NCBI RefSeq assembly: GCF_003626635.1
Contig: NZ_RAZT01000001.1
Location: 496,001 to 560,000, forward strand
DNA from: Micromonospora musae
GTDB lineage: Bacteria; Actinomycetota; Actinomycetes; Mycobacteriales; Micromonosporaceae
Direction: 5' to 3'
Length of the DNA: 64,000 bases
Shown: in pieces, positions 43,932-52,076 of the stretch
Numbering within the stretch: position 1 is the first letter of the stretch
Layout: each line of letters begins with the position of its first letter
Made by a program: the position numbers and the translations under genes
Notes under the pieces: model-generated
What the model was told of the DNA's origin: nothing
Seen by the model: only the letters and a program-made list of their open reading frames with translations
Databases searched by the model: none

Positions 43932-45265
43932 AGCGGCCACGGTAGCCGAGTCGTCAGCCGAAATGTTCCGTCGGTCACCCCGTGTTCGATGACGCCCCCG
44001 TCGATGGCGAGCCGTTCGGCGAGTCCGGTGAGACCGGCGCCGGCGCCCGGGATCGTGGCGGCGGTGCTCTCGGGTGGGAGCGGGTTGCTGACGGTGGCGA
44101 CGATCCCGGTGGCCGGGGTGACCTCCACCCGCACCGCCACCTCGGCCTGACCGGCGTGTTTGCGGGCGTTGGTGAGTCCCTCCTGCACGGTGCGGTACAC
44201 GGTGCGCTGCAAGGCGGGCTGCAAGGACTCGGCGGCGCCGGGTGCGCAGACGAACTCGAACCGCACCCGCTGCCCCGCCGCCTGCGCCTCGCTCACCAGC
44301 CGGCCGAGGTCGGCGAGTCGGGGCTGCGGCGCGTTGCGGCCGGTCGGCTGGGCCCGGCCCTCGTCGGGCTGGGGCCGGCGACCGTCCTGGTGGAGATCGC
44401 TGCTCTCCGGCTCGGTGTCGTCCTCGGCGCCGGTCCGCAGCACGGCCAGCACGTCCCCCAGCTCGGTCAGTGCCTGCCGGGCGTTGTCCCGGATGACCTC
44501 GATCGCGCCGCCCACCTCGGCGGCGTTCAGCGCCGCGCCCGCGCCCGCGTCGGCCTGCGCCGTGCGGTACGCCAACGCTCCGGCGTGCACCGAGATCAGC
44601 GAGATGCGGTGGGCGAGGACGTCGTGCATCTCCCGGGCGATGCGCTCGCGTTCGGCGCGGCGGGCGCCGTCCAGCCGTTGCTGCTGGTCGCGGCGTTCCC
44701 GGTCGACCTCGCGGCGCAGGTTCGCGATGAGCTGCCGGCGGGCCCGCACCGCGATCCCCCAGCCGAGCGGTACGAGGTACATCAGGCAGATCAGCGTCAC
44801 GTACGCCCACCGGGTGACGCCCGGCGGCGGGTTCTCGTAGCCGAACGCCAGGGACGGCAGCAGTTGGATGCCGGTGATCAGGGTCGCGGGCAACCAGTTG
44901 CGGTGCACGGCGACGGTGAGCACGACGACCAGCGCGGCGCCGAGACCCGTCGCGGCCAGCATCAGCACGACGAACATCGCGATGCCGAGAGCCACCGGGT
45001 ACCGGCGACGCCACCACAGGCTCAGGCAGGCGACCGCACCGACCCAGGGGTCGATGGTGTGCATCCATCCGGGGATGCCGTCGACGTGGTGCAGCGGGGT
45101 GGTGTGCCAGGTCCAGGCCCAGTGGGCGACCGCGATGCCGAACAGGACGGCGTCGACGAACCAGTCCCGGGCGGTCCGCCGCCGGAGTTCGGGACGCGGG
45201 CCGGTCGGCGTACGCGGGGACCACAGCCGGCGACCGGCCGGATCGATTCGCAGAGCCCGATCCAT
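43928..45265 (-). CDS. Two-component sensor histidine kinase (HisKA_3/NarX type)
   Basis: From ATG 45265 the protein has 445 residues. About five or six membrane segments occupy residues 35-170 (AVLFGIAVAHWAWTW, ALGIAMFVVLMLAATGLG, VVVLTVAVHRNW, TLICLMYLVPLGWGIAV). The dimerisation helix has the phosphorylated His in IAREMHDVLAHRIS, and the HATPase domain starts near RTVQEGLTNARKHAG. The sensing part lies within the membrane, as in kinases that sense membrane stress or antibiotics. A TACGCT box six bases upstream suggests a leaderless mRNA. Confidence 0.93.
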   Translation of the reverse strand: MDRALRIDPAGRRLWSPRTPTGPRPELRRRTARDWFVDAVLFGIAVAHWAWTWHTTPLHHVDGIPGWMHTIDPWVGAVACLSLWWRRRYPVALGIAMFVVLMLAATGLGAALVVVLTVAVHRNWLPATLITGIQLLPSLAFGYENPPPGVTRWAYVTLICLMYLVPLGWGIAVRARRQLIANLRREVDRERRDQQQRLDGARRAERERIAREMHDVLAHRISLISVHAGALAYRTAQADAGAGAALNAAEVGGAIEVIRDNARQALTELGDVLAVLRTGAEDDTEPESSDLHQDGRRPQPDEGRAQPTGRNAPQPRLADLGRLVSEAQAAGQRVRFEFVCAPGAAESLQPALQRTVYRTVQEGLTNARKHAGQAEVAVRVEVTPATGIVATVSNPLPPESTAATIPGAGAGLTGLAERLAIDGGVIEHGVTDGTFRLTTRLPWPL

Positions 45266-45270
45266 GCCGC

Positions 45271-45276
45271 CAGCGT
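45271..45276 (-). promoter_or_regulatory. Candidate -10 box of leaderless sensor-kinase gene
   Basis: On the minus strand TACGCT ends six bases before the ATG at 45265. The 194-base gap to the divergent PH-domain gene shows no other clear element. Confidence 0.4.
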
Positions 45277-45459
45277 ACAAACGGAGCCGGCCGCCGGGCC
45301 CTGGTCCAAAGGCTGAGGGACCTGGCCAGGCGGCCAGGCCGGGCTGGTCGGCTGGCAGATGCGGCGACGTCGTCCGACGCCGCACCGTCTACCCATAAGG
45401 GAGCGGGTGAAGCTTGTTCGCTCCGTTCGTGTCACTGACGAGCGCGGCGAGGAGATGCC

Positions 45460-46056
45460 ATGAATCGCCTGAGCCCTGGGGTCGAGCCGGCACCGGTGCA
45501 GCCACCGCCGGCCCGGCCGGAGCAGGTGGAGGCACGGTCGGTGGCGCCGGCCCCGGCGGAAGGAGCACGATCGATCGGGTTGCGGTCGCTGCGACACCGG
45601 GTCGACCGGCGGGCCGTCTGGTGGTGGACGATCCGGGCCGTCCTCGCGATGGCGCCGCTGGTGGCCGCAGTGGCGACCGGGCGCGCCGTGCTCGATGCGG
45701 CCCGGCCGTGGTCGACGCCGCTGCTGGTCGCCGTGGTGGCGATCGCGATCGCGTACGTCGCCGTCGTGCCGCCCCTGCGTTACGCCGTGCACCGCTGGGA
45801 GACGACGCCGGAGGCGGTCTACGCGGTCTCGGGTTGGTTCGTCCGCGAGTGGCGGGCCGCGCCGGTCTCGCGGATTCAGACCGTCGACACGGTGCGCGGG
45901 CCGGTGCAGCGGCTGCTCGGGCTCGCCACGGTGACGGTGACCACCGCCTCCGCGCACGGTCCGGTGGTACTCGTCGGGCTCGACCTGGAGGTGGCTGACG
46001 AGACCGCCCGGCGGCTCACAGAGATCGTCCAGCGGACCCGGGGGGACGCGACATGA
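45460..46056 (+). CDS. Bacterial PH-domain membrane protein, YdbS-like
   Basis: The 198-residue protein has a proline-rich cytoplasmic N-terminus, two membrane segments (about residues 57-77 and 86-103), and one bacterial pleckstrin-homology (bPH2) domain with YAVHRWETTPEAVYAVSGW, SRIQTVDTVRGPVQRLLGLATVTVTTAS. This is the YdbS pattern. The start follows GGCGAGGAG. It overlaps the larger PH protein by 4 bases; the pair occurs together in many Gram-positive bacteria, and in Bacillus it is linked to resistance against a membrane-active peptide. Confidence 0.85.
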   Translation: MNRLSPGVEPAPVQPPPARPEQVEARSVAPAPAEGARSIGLRSLRHRVDRRAVWWWTIRAVLAMAPLVAAVATGRAVLDAARPWSTPLLVAVVAIAIAYVAVVPPLRYAVHRWETTPEAVYAVSGWFVREWRAAPVSRIQTVDTVRGPVQRLLGLATVTVTTASAHGPVVLVGLDLEVADETARRLTEIVQRTRGDAT

Positions 46057-47627
46057 CCACCGACTCGCAGTGGCGTCGCCTCGACCCCCGCGTCATCTGG
46101 ATCGACGGGCTCTACGCCGCGCTGTCCCTGGCACCGACCGGGCTGACGCTGCTCCTTCTCGACGAACCCGGCGCGGCGGTTCTGCTGCCGGTGCTCGTGG
46201 CGGCGGCGGTGGGCGTGTTCGACGCGGCCCGGGACGGCCTGCGGTGGTGGAAGACCCGCTATCGGCTGACGGACGAGCGGGTGGAGATCCGCACGGGTCT
46301 GCTGGTCCGGAAGGAGCGGTCGCTGCCGATCGACCGGATCCGCAGCGTGAGCACGACCGCCCGGTTGCGGCATCGGCTCGCCGGGGTCCGGGTCGTCAAC
46401 GTCGGCACCGGCCAGCCGGGGGCGGCCGGCTCCGAGGCGCTGCACCTCGACGCGGTGTCGCGAGCGACCGCCGAGGAGCTGCGCCGGAGGTTGCTGGCCG
46501 GTACGTCGGCGGCGATCGGCGGCGGCGCGGAGCTGGCCCCGGTGGGGGACGAGCCGCGCGATCCGGATCCCACGTCGGACGCCGCGGACGAGCCGGCCGG
46601 CGACCGGATCCTGGCCCGGATCCGCTGGTCCTGGCTGCCGCACAACGTCCTCGGGTTCTGGTCGCTGGTCACCGCGGCCGGCCTGCTCTGGGGCGGTTAC
46701 GCGACGGCCGGCGCGTTCGGGGTCGACGCGGCCGGGTTCGTCGGCGGGCTGCTCGACTGGCGGGCTCTCGGCCCGTGGTGGTCGGCCGTGATCGTCGGGC
46801 TGCTGGTCGGCACGCTCGGCGTGCTCGGCATGGCCGTCGCGTTCGTCGCGGAGAACTGGGAGTTCCGTCTCGCCCGGGTGCGGACGGCGAGCGGCAGCGT
46901 CCTGCGCACCACCCAGGGCCTGTTGAACACCCGGGAGGTGAACCGGGACGAGCACCGGGTGCGGGGCATCGAGATCTCCGAACCGCTGTTCTGGCGGTGG
47001 ATGGGAACGGCGGACACGAACGTCGTCTCCACCGGCCTGCGGATCTGGAGCATGCACCCGGCCACCACCATCCTGCCGCGCGGCCCGGTCCGGGTGGCCC
47101 GTACGGTCGCCGCCGAGGTGCTGGAGCTGGACGAGGCGCAGAACCCGTTCCGGGTGCCGCTGCGCCCGCACCCGCCCGCCGCGCTGCGCCGCCGGATCGG
47201 CTGGGCGGTCCTGACGACCACGGCCTGCGTGGTCGTCCTGCTCTGGCTGGGCGCGGTGCTGCCGGCGCTGTCCGACTGGATCTGGCTGGCCGGCCTCGGC
47301 CTGCTCCCGCCGGCCGTGCTCGCCGCCGTGATCGCGTACCGATCGCTCGGGCACGGCATCGTCGGCGACTACCTGGTGGTTCGCTCGGGCCTGCTCAGCC
47401 GCACCACCACGGCCGTCGCCCGCCCCGCCGTCATCGGCTGGCGGGTGCGTCAGTCGGTGCTGCAACGTCGCCTCGGGCTGGCCACCCTGGCGGCGACCAC
47501 CGCGGCCGGGCACGGCTGGTACGCCGCGGTCGACGTTCCCGCGGCCACCGCGGTCGCCTTCGCGGAGTCGGCCGCGCCGGGCCTGCTGACCCCGATCCTG
47601 GTGGAATCGTGCGAGCACGCCGCCTGA
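46053..47627 (+). CDS. Bacterial PH-domain membrane protein, YdbT-like
   Basis: The 524-residue partner has several paired membrane segments and three bPH2 modules: YRLTDERVEIRTGLLVRKER with IRSVSTTARLRHRLAGVRVV, then a second with VLRTTQGLLNTREVNRDEHRV, then a third with YLVVRSGLLSRTTTAVARPA and RLGLATLAATTAAG. This matches YdbT. Start overlaps the preceding stop as ATGA. Function is unproven; membrane-stress protection is inferred from the family. Confidence 0.85.
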   Translation: MTTDSQWRRLDPRVIWIDGLYAALSLAPTGLTLLLLDEPGAAVLLPVLVAAAVGVFDAARDGLRWWKTRYRLTDERVEIRTGLLVRKERSLPIDRIRSVSTTARLRHRLAGVRVVNVGTGQPGAAGSEALHLDAVSRATAEELRRRLLAGTSAAIGGGAELAPVGDEPRDPDPTSDAADEPAGDRILARIRWSWLPHNVLGFWSLVTAAGLLWGGYATAGAFGVDAAGFVGGLLDWRALGPWWSAVIVGLLVGTLGVLGMAVAFVAENWEFRLARVRTASGSVLRTTQGLLNTREVNRDEHRVRGIEISEPLFWRWMGTADTNVVSTGLRIWSMHPATTILPRGPVRVARTVAAEVLELDEAQNPFRVPLRPHPPAALRRRIGWAVLTTTACVVVLLWLGAVLPALSDWIWLAGLGLLPPAVLAAVIAYRSLGHGIVGDYLVVRSGLLSRTTTAVARPAVIGWRVRQSVLQRRLGLATLAATTAAGHGWYAAVDVPAATAVAFAESAAPGLLTPILVESCEHAA

Positions 47628-48247
47628 CCCGGGCTCTGCTGGCCTGCGGGGCTGCCGCTCCCGCGCTGTTCATCCTGGTGTTCCTGCTCGACGGTGCGAC
47701 CCGGGCCGGGTACGACCCGACGTACCACCCGGTGAGCGCACTGAGCCTGGGCGAGCGCGGGTGGCTCCAGATCGTCAACTTCGTGCTGACCGGACTGCTG
47801 TTGCTCGCCTTCGCCGTCGGTATGCGCCGTGCGTTGCATCCGGGCCCCGCCGGAACGTGGGGTCCGGTCGCCGTCGCCGTGTTCGGACTCGGCCTGCTGT
47901 TGTCGGGCACGTTCGTGATGGACCCGATGCGGGGCTATCCGCCCGGCACCTCGCGCGGCGGCGGCACCGATCAAAGTCGGCACCACGTCCTGCACGACAA
48001 TCTCGGCCTGGTGGTGTTCCTGTCGGTGCCGCTCGCCTGCGTCGTTCTCGCCCGGCGGTCGCTCGGCCGGCCCGGCGGGCGGGGCTGGGCGGCGTACGAC
48101 CTGCTCAGCGGGGTTGCCGGGCTGGGCCTGCTGGTCGCCTTCGGCACCGCGTGGGAGGTGGACCATCGGTCGACGGGACTGATCCAACGGGCGATGATCC
48201 TCGTCGACTGGGCCTGGGTGACCGTACTCGCGCTGCGGCTCCTGTGA
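47609..48247 (+). CDS. DUF998 membrane protein
   Basis: The 212-residue protein from GTG 47609 has six hydrophobic segments. YDPTYHPVSALSLGERGWLQ near residue 33 is the DUF998 signature. Start overlaps the end of the YdbT-like gene by 19 bases in another frame, so it belongs to the same operon. DUF998 has no assigned function. Confidence 0.85.
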   Translation: MRARRLTRALLACGAAAPALFILVFLLDGATRAGYDPTYHPVSALSLGERGWLQIVNFVLTGLLLLAFAVGMRRALHPGPAGTWGPVAVAVFGLGLLLSGTFVMDPMRGYPPGTSRGGGTDQSRHHVLHDNLGLVVFLSVPLACVVLARRSLGRPGGRGWAAYDLLSGVAGLGLLVAFGTAWEVDHRSTGLIQRAMILVDWAWVTVLALRLL

Positions 48248-48521
48248 TCGGGCTCCGGAACCCCGCGGGCCGCTCTGCGGCCCCGACCGGGTGTGGGGGC
48301 CGCAGCGTGGACCCGGTGGGGGATCTGCCGGCCGAGCCTCGCTCTCGACTGCCCGGCACAGAACTACCCAACGGCAGGTGACGCGGTGGTGGCATCTCGG
48401 TCGCTCGAAACGTAAGCCTTGCTGGCAGCCCCTCCGGTTTGGCCAGATCCGGGTAGTTTCCATGGTGTCGGACTTTTTTTCCGTTTCGGAAGCCGGCTTC
48501 GACCGCGTGTAGCATTTCTGC

Positions 48522-48536
48522 CGGACAAGGTGTCCG
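48522..48536. promoter_or_regulatory. 15-bp palindromic operator candidate before aldo/keto reductase
   Basis: CGGACAAGGTGTCCG is a perfect inverted repeat (CGGACA / TGTCCG around AGG). Related half-sites TGTCGGAC (about 48465) and TGTCCG (about 48541) lie on both sides. A TetR- or MerR-like regulator could bind, but none is encoded next to it. The 365-base gap 48248-48612 also holds a run of seven T at 48474-48480; no gene is supported in it. Confidence 0.45.
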
Positions 48537-48612
48537 ACACTGTGTCCGCGCAGCCCGGCGCACGGCATGCTGGCATCTCCGCGCGGCAGAATACGACCAA
48601 TTGGAGCTATAG

Positions 48613-49653
48613 GTGAAGTATCGGCTTTTGGGGCGGACGGGCGTCTGGGTCTCCGAGATCTCGCTCGGGACGATGACGTTCGGCGGCGCCGGACACCCGG
48701 TGTTCGGCAAGATCGGCGCGCTCGGGCAGGAAGATCTCGACAAGATGCTCGGCGTGGCCCTCGACGCCGGGGTGAACTTCATCGACACGGCCGACGTCTA
48801 TGCCGACGGCGAGAGCGAGGAGATGGTCGGCCGGGCGATCAAGCAGCGCCGGCGTGACGTCGTGCTCGCCACCAAGCTCCTCGCCCCGGTCGGCCCCGGC
48901 CCCAACGACCAGGGCCTCACCCGCCTGCACGTGATGCGGGCGCTGGAGGACAGCCTGCGCCGGCTGCAGACCGACTACATCGACGTCTACCACATCCACA
49001 ACTACGACCACCTGACGCCGATGGAGGAGACGCTCGCCGCCCTCGACGACGCGGTACGCCAGGGCAAGGTCCGCTACATCGCCAGCTCCAACCTCGCGGC
49101 CTGGCAGGTGAGCAAGGCCCTGGGCATCTCCGCGCGGCAGGACCGGGCCCGGTTCGTCGCCAACCAGATCCACTACTCGCTCGTCTCCCGCGACGCCGAA
49201 CGCGACCTGGTACCGATGGCCGAGGACGAGGGAGTGAGCCTCACGGTGTGGAGCCCGCTCGCCGGTGGCTTCCTCTCCGGCAAGTTCAAGCCGGGCAGCA
49301 CCGACAGCGCGGAGATCTCCCGGCGCAGCCAGGTCGGTGGTGACTTCGTCCAGTTCGACGAGGAGAAGGGCCACCAGATCGTCGACGTGCTGCGCGCCGT
49401 CGCGGCCCGGCACGAGGTGAGCCCGGCCCGGGCCGCGGTCGCGTGGGTGCTCGCCCAGCGGGCGATCACCAGCGTCATCATCGGCGCCCGCCGGTTGGAC
49501 CAGCTCACCGACAACCTGGCCGCCGCCGACCTGACGCTGACCGAGCAGGACCTCGCCGAGCTCGACGCGGTGAGCCGTCCGCAGCCGGCGTACCCGAACT
49601 GGATCCAGGAGAGCTTCGGCCCCGTCCGGATCCCGGCCGCCAACCAGGCGTAA
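48613..49653 (+). CDS. Aldo/keto reductase
   Basis: The 346-residue NADPH-dependent TIM-barrel enzyme has the catalytic tetrad of the family: Asp and Tyr in FIDTADVYADGESE, Lys in VLATKLL, and His in YHIHNYD. The cofactor end has SVIIGARRLDQL. It matches the AKR group of YajO/IolS-like reductases. GTG 48613 follows GGAG at a spacing of six bases. Substrate is unknown. A palindrome upstream suggests ligand-controlled expression. Confidence 0.92.
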   Translation: MKYRLLGRTGVWVSEISLGTMTFGGAGHPVFGKIGALGQEDLDKMLGVALDAGVNFIDTADVYADGESEEMVGRAIKQRRRDVVLATKLLAPVGPGPNDQGLTRLHVMRALEDSLRRLQTDYIDVYHIHNYDHLTPMEETLAALDDAVRQGKVRYIASSNLAAWQVSKALGISARQDRARFVANQIHYSLVSRDAERDLVPMAEDEGVSLTVWSPLAGGFLSGKFKPGSTDSAEISRRSQVGGDFVQFDEEKGHQIVDVLRAVAARHEVSPARAAVAWVLAQRAITSVIIGARRLDQLTDNLAAADLTLTEQDLAELDAVSRPQPAYPNWIQESFGPVRIPAANQA

Positions 49654-49659
49654 CCCTCG

Positions 49660-49687
49660 CCGTCGCGCGGCGCCCGCCGCGCGACGG
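49660..49687 (+). terminator. Terminator of the aldo/keto reductase gene
   Basis: CCGTCGCGCGGC and GCCGCGCGACGG pair perfectly over 12 bp around GCCC, 6 bases after the stop. Confidence 0.75.
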
Positions 49688-49890
49688 ATGAGCCGCCACC
49701 CGGGCGGGTCAATCCCGGCCGGACCGGTGTGGACCTCGGCGACCGCCCGCCCGGGTCCACACCGGCGTCTCGACAGCGGAAATCTGTACAGCCGGCGACC
49801 GCTCCCTTCCGCTCGGTTGCCGCGGGCACTACGGTCGCTTCCACGTGCGCCGGGTCCCGTCGGAGCGCCGCAGCAGCGGAAGGGGTCGTC

Positions 49891-50646
49891 ATGACGATCA
49901 ACCACATGAGCGTCGGGCATGGGCCGCGGCGGGTGCTCGCCCTGCACGGCTGGTTCGGCTCCGCCCGCGGCTGGGGCCGGCTGCCGGAGCTGATCGACGG
50001 CGACCGCTTCACCTGGGCGTTCCTGGACTACCGCGGGTACGGCGACCGCACCGACGTAGCCGGTGACCACAGCATCGCCGAGATCTCCCGCGACGCGATC
50101 GACCTGGCCGACTCACTGGGCTGGAGCAGCTTCTCCGTGGTCGGGCACTCCATGGGCGGCAGCGCGGCCCAGCGGGTGCTCGCCGACGCGCCGGGGCGGG
50201 TGGAGCGCCTCGTCGGCATCAGCCCGGTCCCCGCCGGCGGGGTGCCGTTCGACCTGCAGAGCTGGACGCTCTTCGACGGGGCGGCCGCCAACCCGGACAA
50301 CCGGCGCGCCATCATCGACCTCACCACCGGCAACCGGCTCTCCGGCCGGTGGCTCGACGAGATGGTCCGCTTCTCCGTCGAGAACTCCGACCGCGAGGCG
50401 TTCGGCGCCTACCTCACCGCCTGGGCGCGTACCGACTTCACCGACGAGGTGAAGGGCAATCCGGTGCCGGCGCTCGCCGTCGTCGGCGCGCAGGATCCGG
50501 CGCTCGGCGCCGACACCATGCGCGAGACCTGGATGCGCCACTACCCCAACGCCCGGCTCGAGGTGCTCCCCGACGCCGGGCACTACGCGATGTACGAGGC
50601 GCCGGTGCGGTTGGCCACCGTGGTCGAGGACTTCCTCGGACGGTGA
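49891..50646 (+). CDS. Alpha/beta-fold hydrolase
   Basis: The 251-residue hydrolase has the oxyanion motif HGWFGS, the nucleophile elbow VVGHSMGGSAA (serine near residue 89), the acid Asp in VVGAQDPALG, and the histidine in DAGHYAMYEAP. ATG 49891 is preceded by GGAAGGGG; the longer upstream frame lacks homology. The substrate is unknown, probably an ester or lactone. It overlaps the following P450 gene by 4 bases, which suggests successive steps on one compound. Confidence 0.9.
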   Translation: MTINHMSVGHGPRRVLALHGWFGSARGWGRLPELIDGDRFTWAFLDYRGYGDRTDVAGDHSIAEISRDAIDLADSLGWSSFSVVGHSMGGSAAQRVLADAPGRVERLVGISPVPAGGVPFDLQSWTLFDGAAANPDNRRAIIDLTTGNRLSGRWLDEMVRFSVENSDREAFGAYLTAWARTDFTDEVKGNPVPALAVVGAQDPALGADTMRETWMRHYPNARLEVLPDAGHYAMYEAPVRLATVVEDFLGR

Positions 50647-51962
50647 GGCTCGACCCGACTCCGCTGGTCGATCCCCGCACCTACGTCGACGGCGTTCCGC
50701 ACGAACTGCTCGCCGCGCTGCGCGCGACCAGCCCGGTGGTGTGGGTCGAGGAGCCGCCACTGCTCGGGCTGCCCGGTGGACCGGGCTTCTGGCTGGTGCT
50801 CCGGCACGCCGACGTGACCGACGTGCTCCGGCAGCCGGAGCTCTTCTCGTCCTGGCTCGGCGCCACCCAGGTCCGTGATCCGTCCAGTGCGGAGGACCTC
50901 GGTTACGTCCGGCGGATGATGCTCAACCTGGACCCGCCGGAGCACGGGCGGCTGCGTCGGCCGGTGGCCCGTTCGTTCACTCCGCGCGCGGTCGCCGCGC
51001 TGGAGGCGTCGATCCGCGCGAACGCGGCGATGCTCGTCGACCGCGTGCTCGGCGACGCGGACGAGGGGGTATTCGACTTCGCCCGTGACCTCGCCGCCGA
51101 CCTGCCGCTGCTCACGCTCGCGGACGTGCTCGGGGTGCCCGAGGCCGACCGCTGGTTGCTCTACGACTGGTCCAACCGGGTGATCGGGTTCCAGGATCCG
51201 GACTACGCGGTGTCGGCCGCGTTCGACGCGCGGACCGGCACCGAGGCGGCGCGCGAGGCGTTACGGCAGCGGCCGGCGCCGGGCCCCGACGGCCTGATGC
51301 CGGATCCGCGCAGCCGAGCCGGAATGGCCGACCTCTACGCGTACGCGCATCTGCTGGCCGAGTCGAAGCGCCGCACTCCGGGGCGGGACGTGATGTCCGT
51401 CCTGCTGGCGCAGCGGGGCGAGGAGCGGCTCTCGACGGAGGAGTTCGAGAACATGTTCTGGCTCTTCGCCGTGGCCGGGAACGAGACGGTCCGCAACGGC
51501 CTGCCGGGGGCGATGATCGCCCTGCTGGAGCATCCCGCGCAGCTGGCGCGGCTGCGTCGGGAGCCGGCGCTCTTCGACACCGCCGTCGACGAGCTGCTGC
51601 GCTGGTGGACGCCGGTGATGGTGTTCCGGCGTACCGCCACCGTGGACACCACCATCGCCGGCACGCCGGTGCGGGCCGGCGAGAAGGTGGTCGTCTCGTT
51701 CACCTCCGCCAACCGCGACGAGCGGGTGTTCGCCGAGCCGGACCGGCTCGACGTGACGCGGCACCCGAATCCGCATCTCGCGTTCGGCCACGGACCGCAC
51801 TTCTGTCTCGGCGCGCGGCTCGCCCGGTGCCAGCTCCGCGCACTGCTGGAGGCGTTACTGGCGCGTACGGCCGGCGTCTCGTACGCGGGCGAGCCCGCCT
51901 ACCTGCGGTCGAACTTCCAGCGTGGGGTGAAGCGGCTGCCGATCCGCTGGCGCCGCCACTGA
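50643..51962 (+). CDS. Cytochrome P450 (CYP124/125/142-like)
   Basis: The 439-residue P450 starts at GTG 50643, overlapping the hydrolase stop. MMLNLDPPEHGRLRR is the C-helix region, AVAGNETVRN the I-helix (Asn where many have Gln or His), DELLRWWTP the K-helix ExxR, and FGHGPHFCLGARLAR the heme loop. Motifs resemble the CYP124/125/142 group that oxidises methyl-branched lipids and sterol side chains; this is a weak inference. No ferredoxin lies nearby. Confidence 0.92.
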   Translation: MRLDPTPLVDPRTYVDGVPHELLAALRATSPVVWVEEPPLLGLPGGPGFWLVLRHADVTDVLRQPELFSSWLGATQVRDPSSAEDLGYVRRMMLNLDPPEHGRLRRPVARSFTPRAVAALEASIRANAAMLVDRVLGDADEGVFDFARDLAADLPLLTLADVLGVPEADRWLLYDWSNRVIGFQDPDYAVSAAFDARTGTEAAREALRQRPAPGPDGLMPDPRSRAGMADLYAYAHLLAESKRRTPGRDVMSVLLAQRGEERLSTEEFENMFWLFAVAGNETVRNGLPGAMIALLEHPAQLARLRREPALFDTAVDELLRWWTPVMVFRRTATVDTTIAGTPVRAGEKVVVSFTSANRDERVFAEPDRLDVTRHPNPHLAFGHGPHFCLGARLARCQLRALLEALLARTAGVSYAGEPAYLRSNFQRGVKRLPIRWRRH

Positions 51963-51995
51963 TCGGCATCGCCGGCGAGTGCTCGGTGTCAATGC

Positions 51996-52024
51996 TTGAC
52001 CGCAGAGTGTGATCCGTTTAACTT
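51996..52024 (+). promoter_or_regulatory. Chitinase promoter
   Basis: TTGACC (51996-52001), exactly 17 bases, then TAACTT (52019-52024) form a good sigma70-like promoter. The transcript would have a leader of about 45 bases. Confidence 0.7.
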
Positions 52025-52076
52025 CATCGATCAGGAAGGGCTCTTTACTAATTTCGCGCAATCCTTTGGGAGTGCC

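Noticed and set aside
43239..45224. Single fused kinase-regulator protein in one frame
   Set aside because: The upstream part of the regulator frame is a shadow of the kinase gene; the two genes overlap by ATGA in different frames.
46070..48247. 725-codon frame over the YdbT-like and DUF998 genes
   Set aside because: Only its last 212 codons from GTG 47609 show a family pattern; the first part is a shadow of the YdbT-like gene.
48474..48480. Run of seven T as an intrinsic terminator
   Set aside because: No stem-loop lies directly upstream of the T-run.
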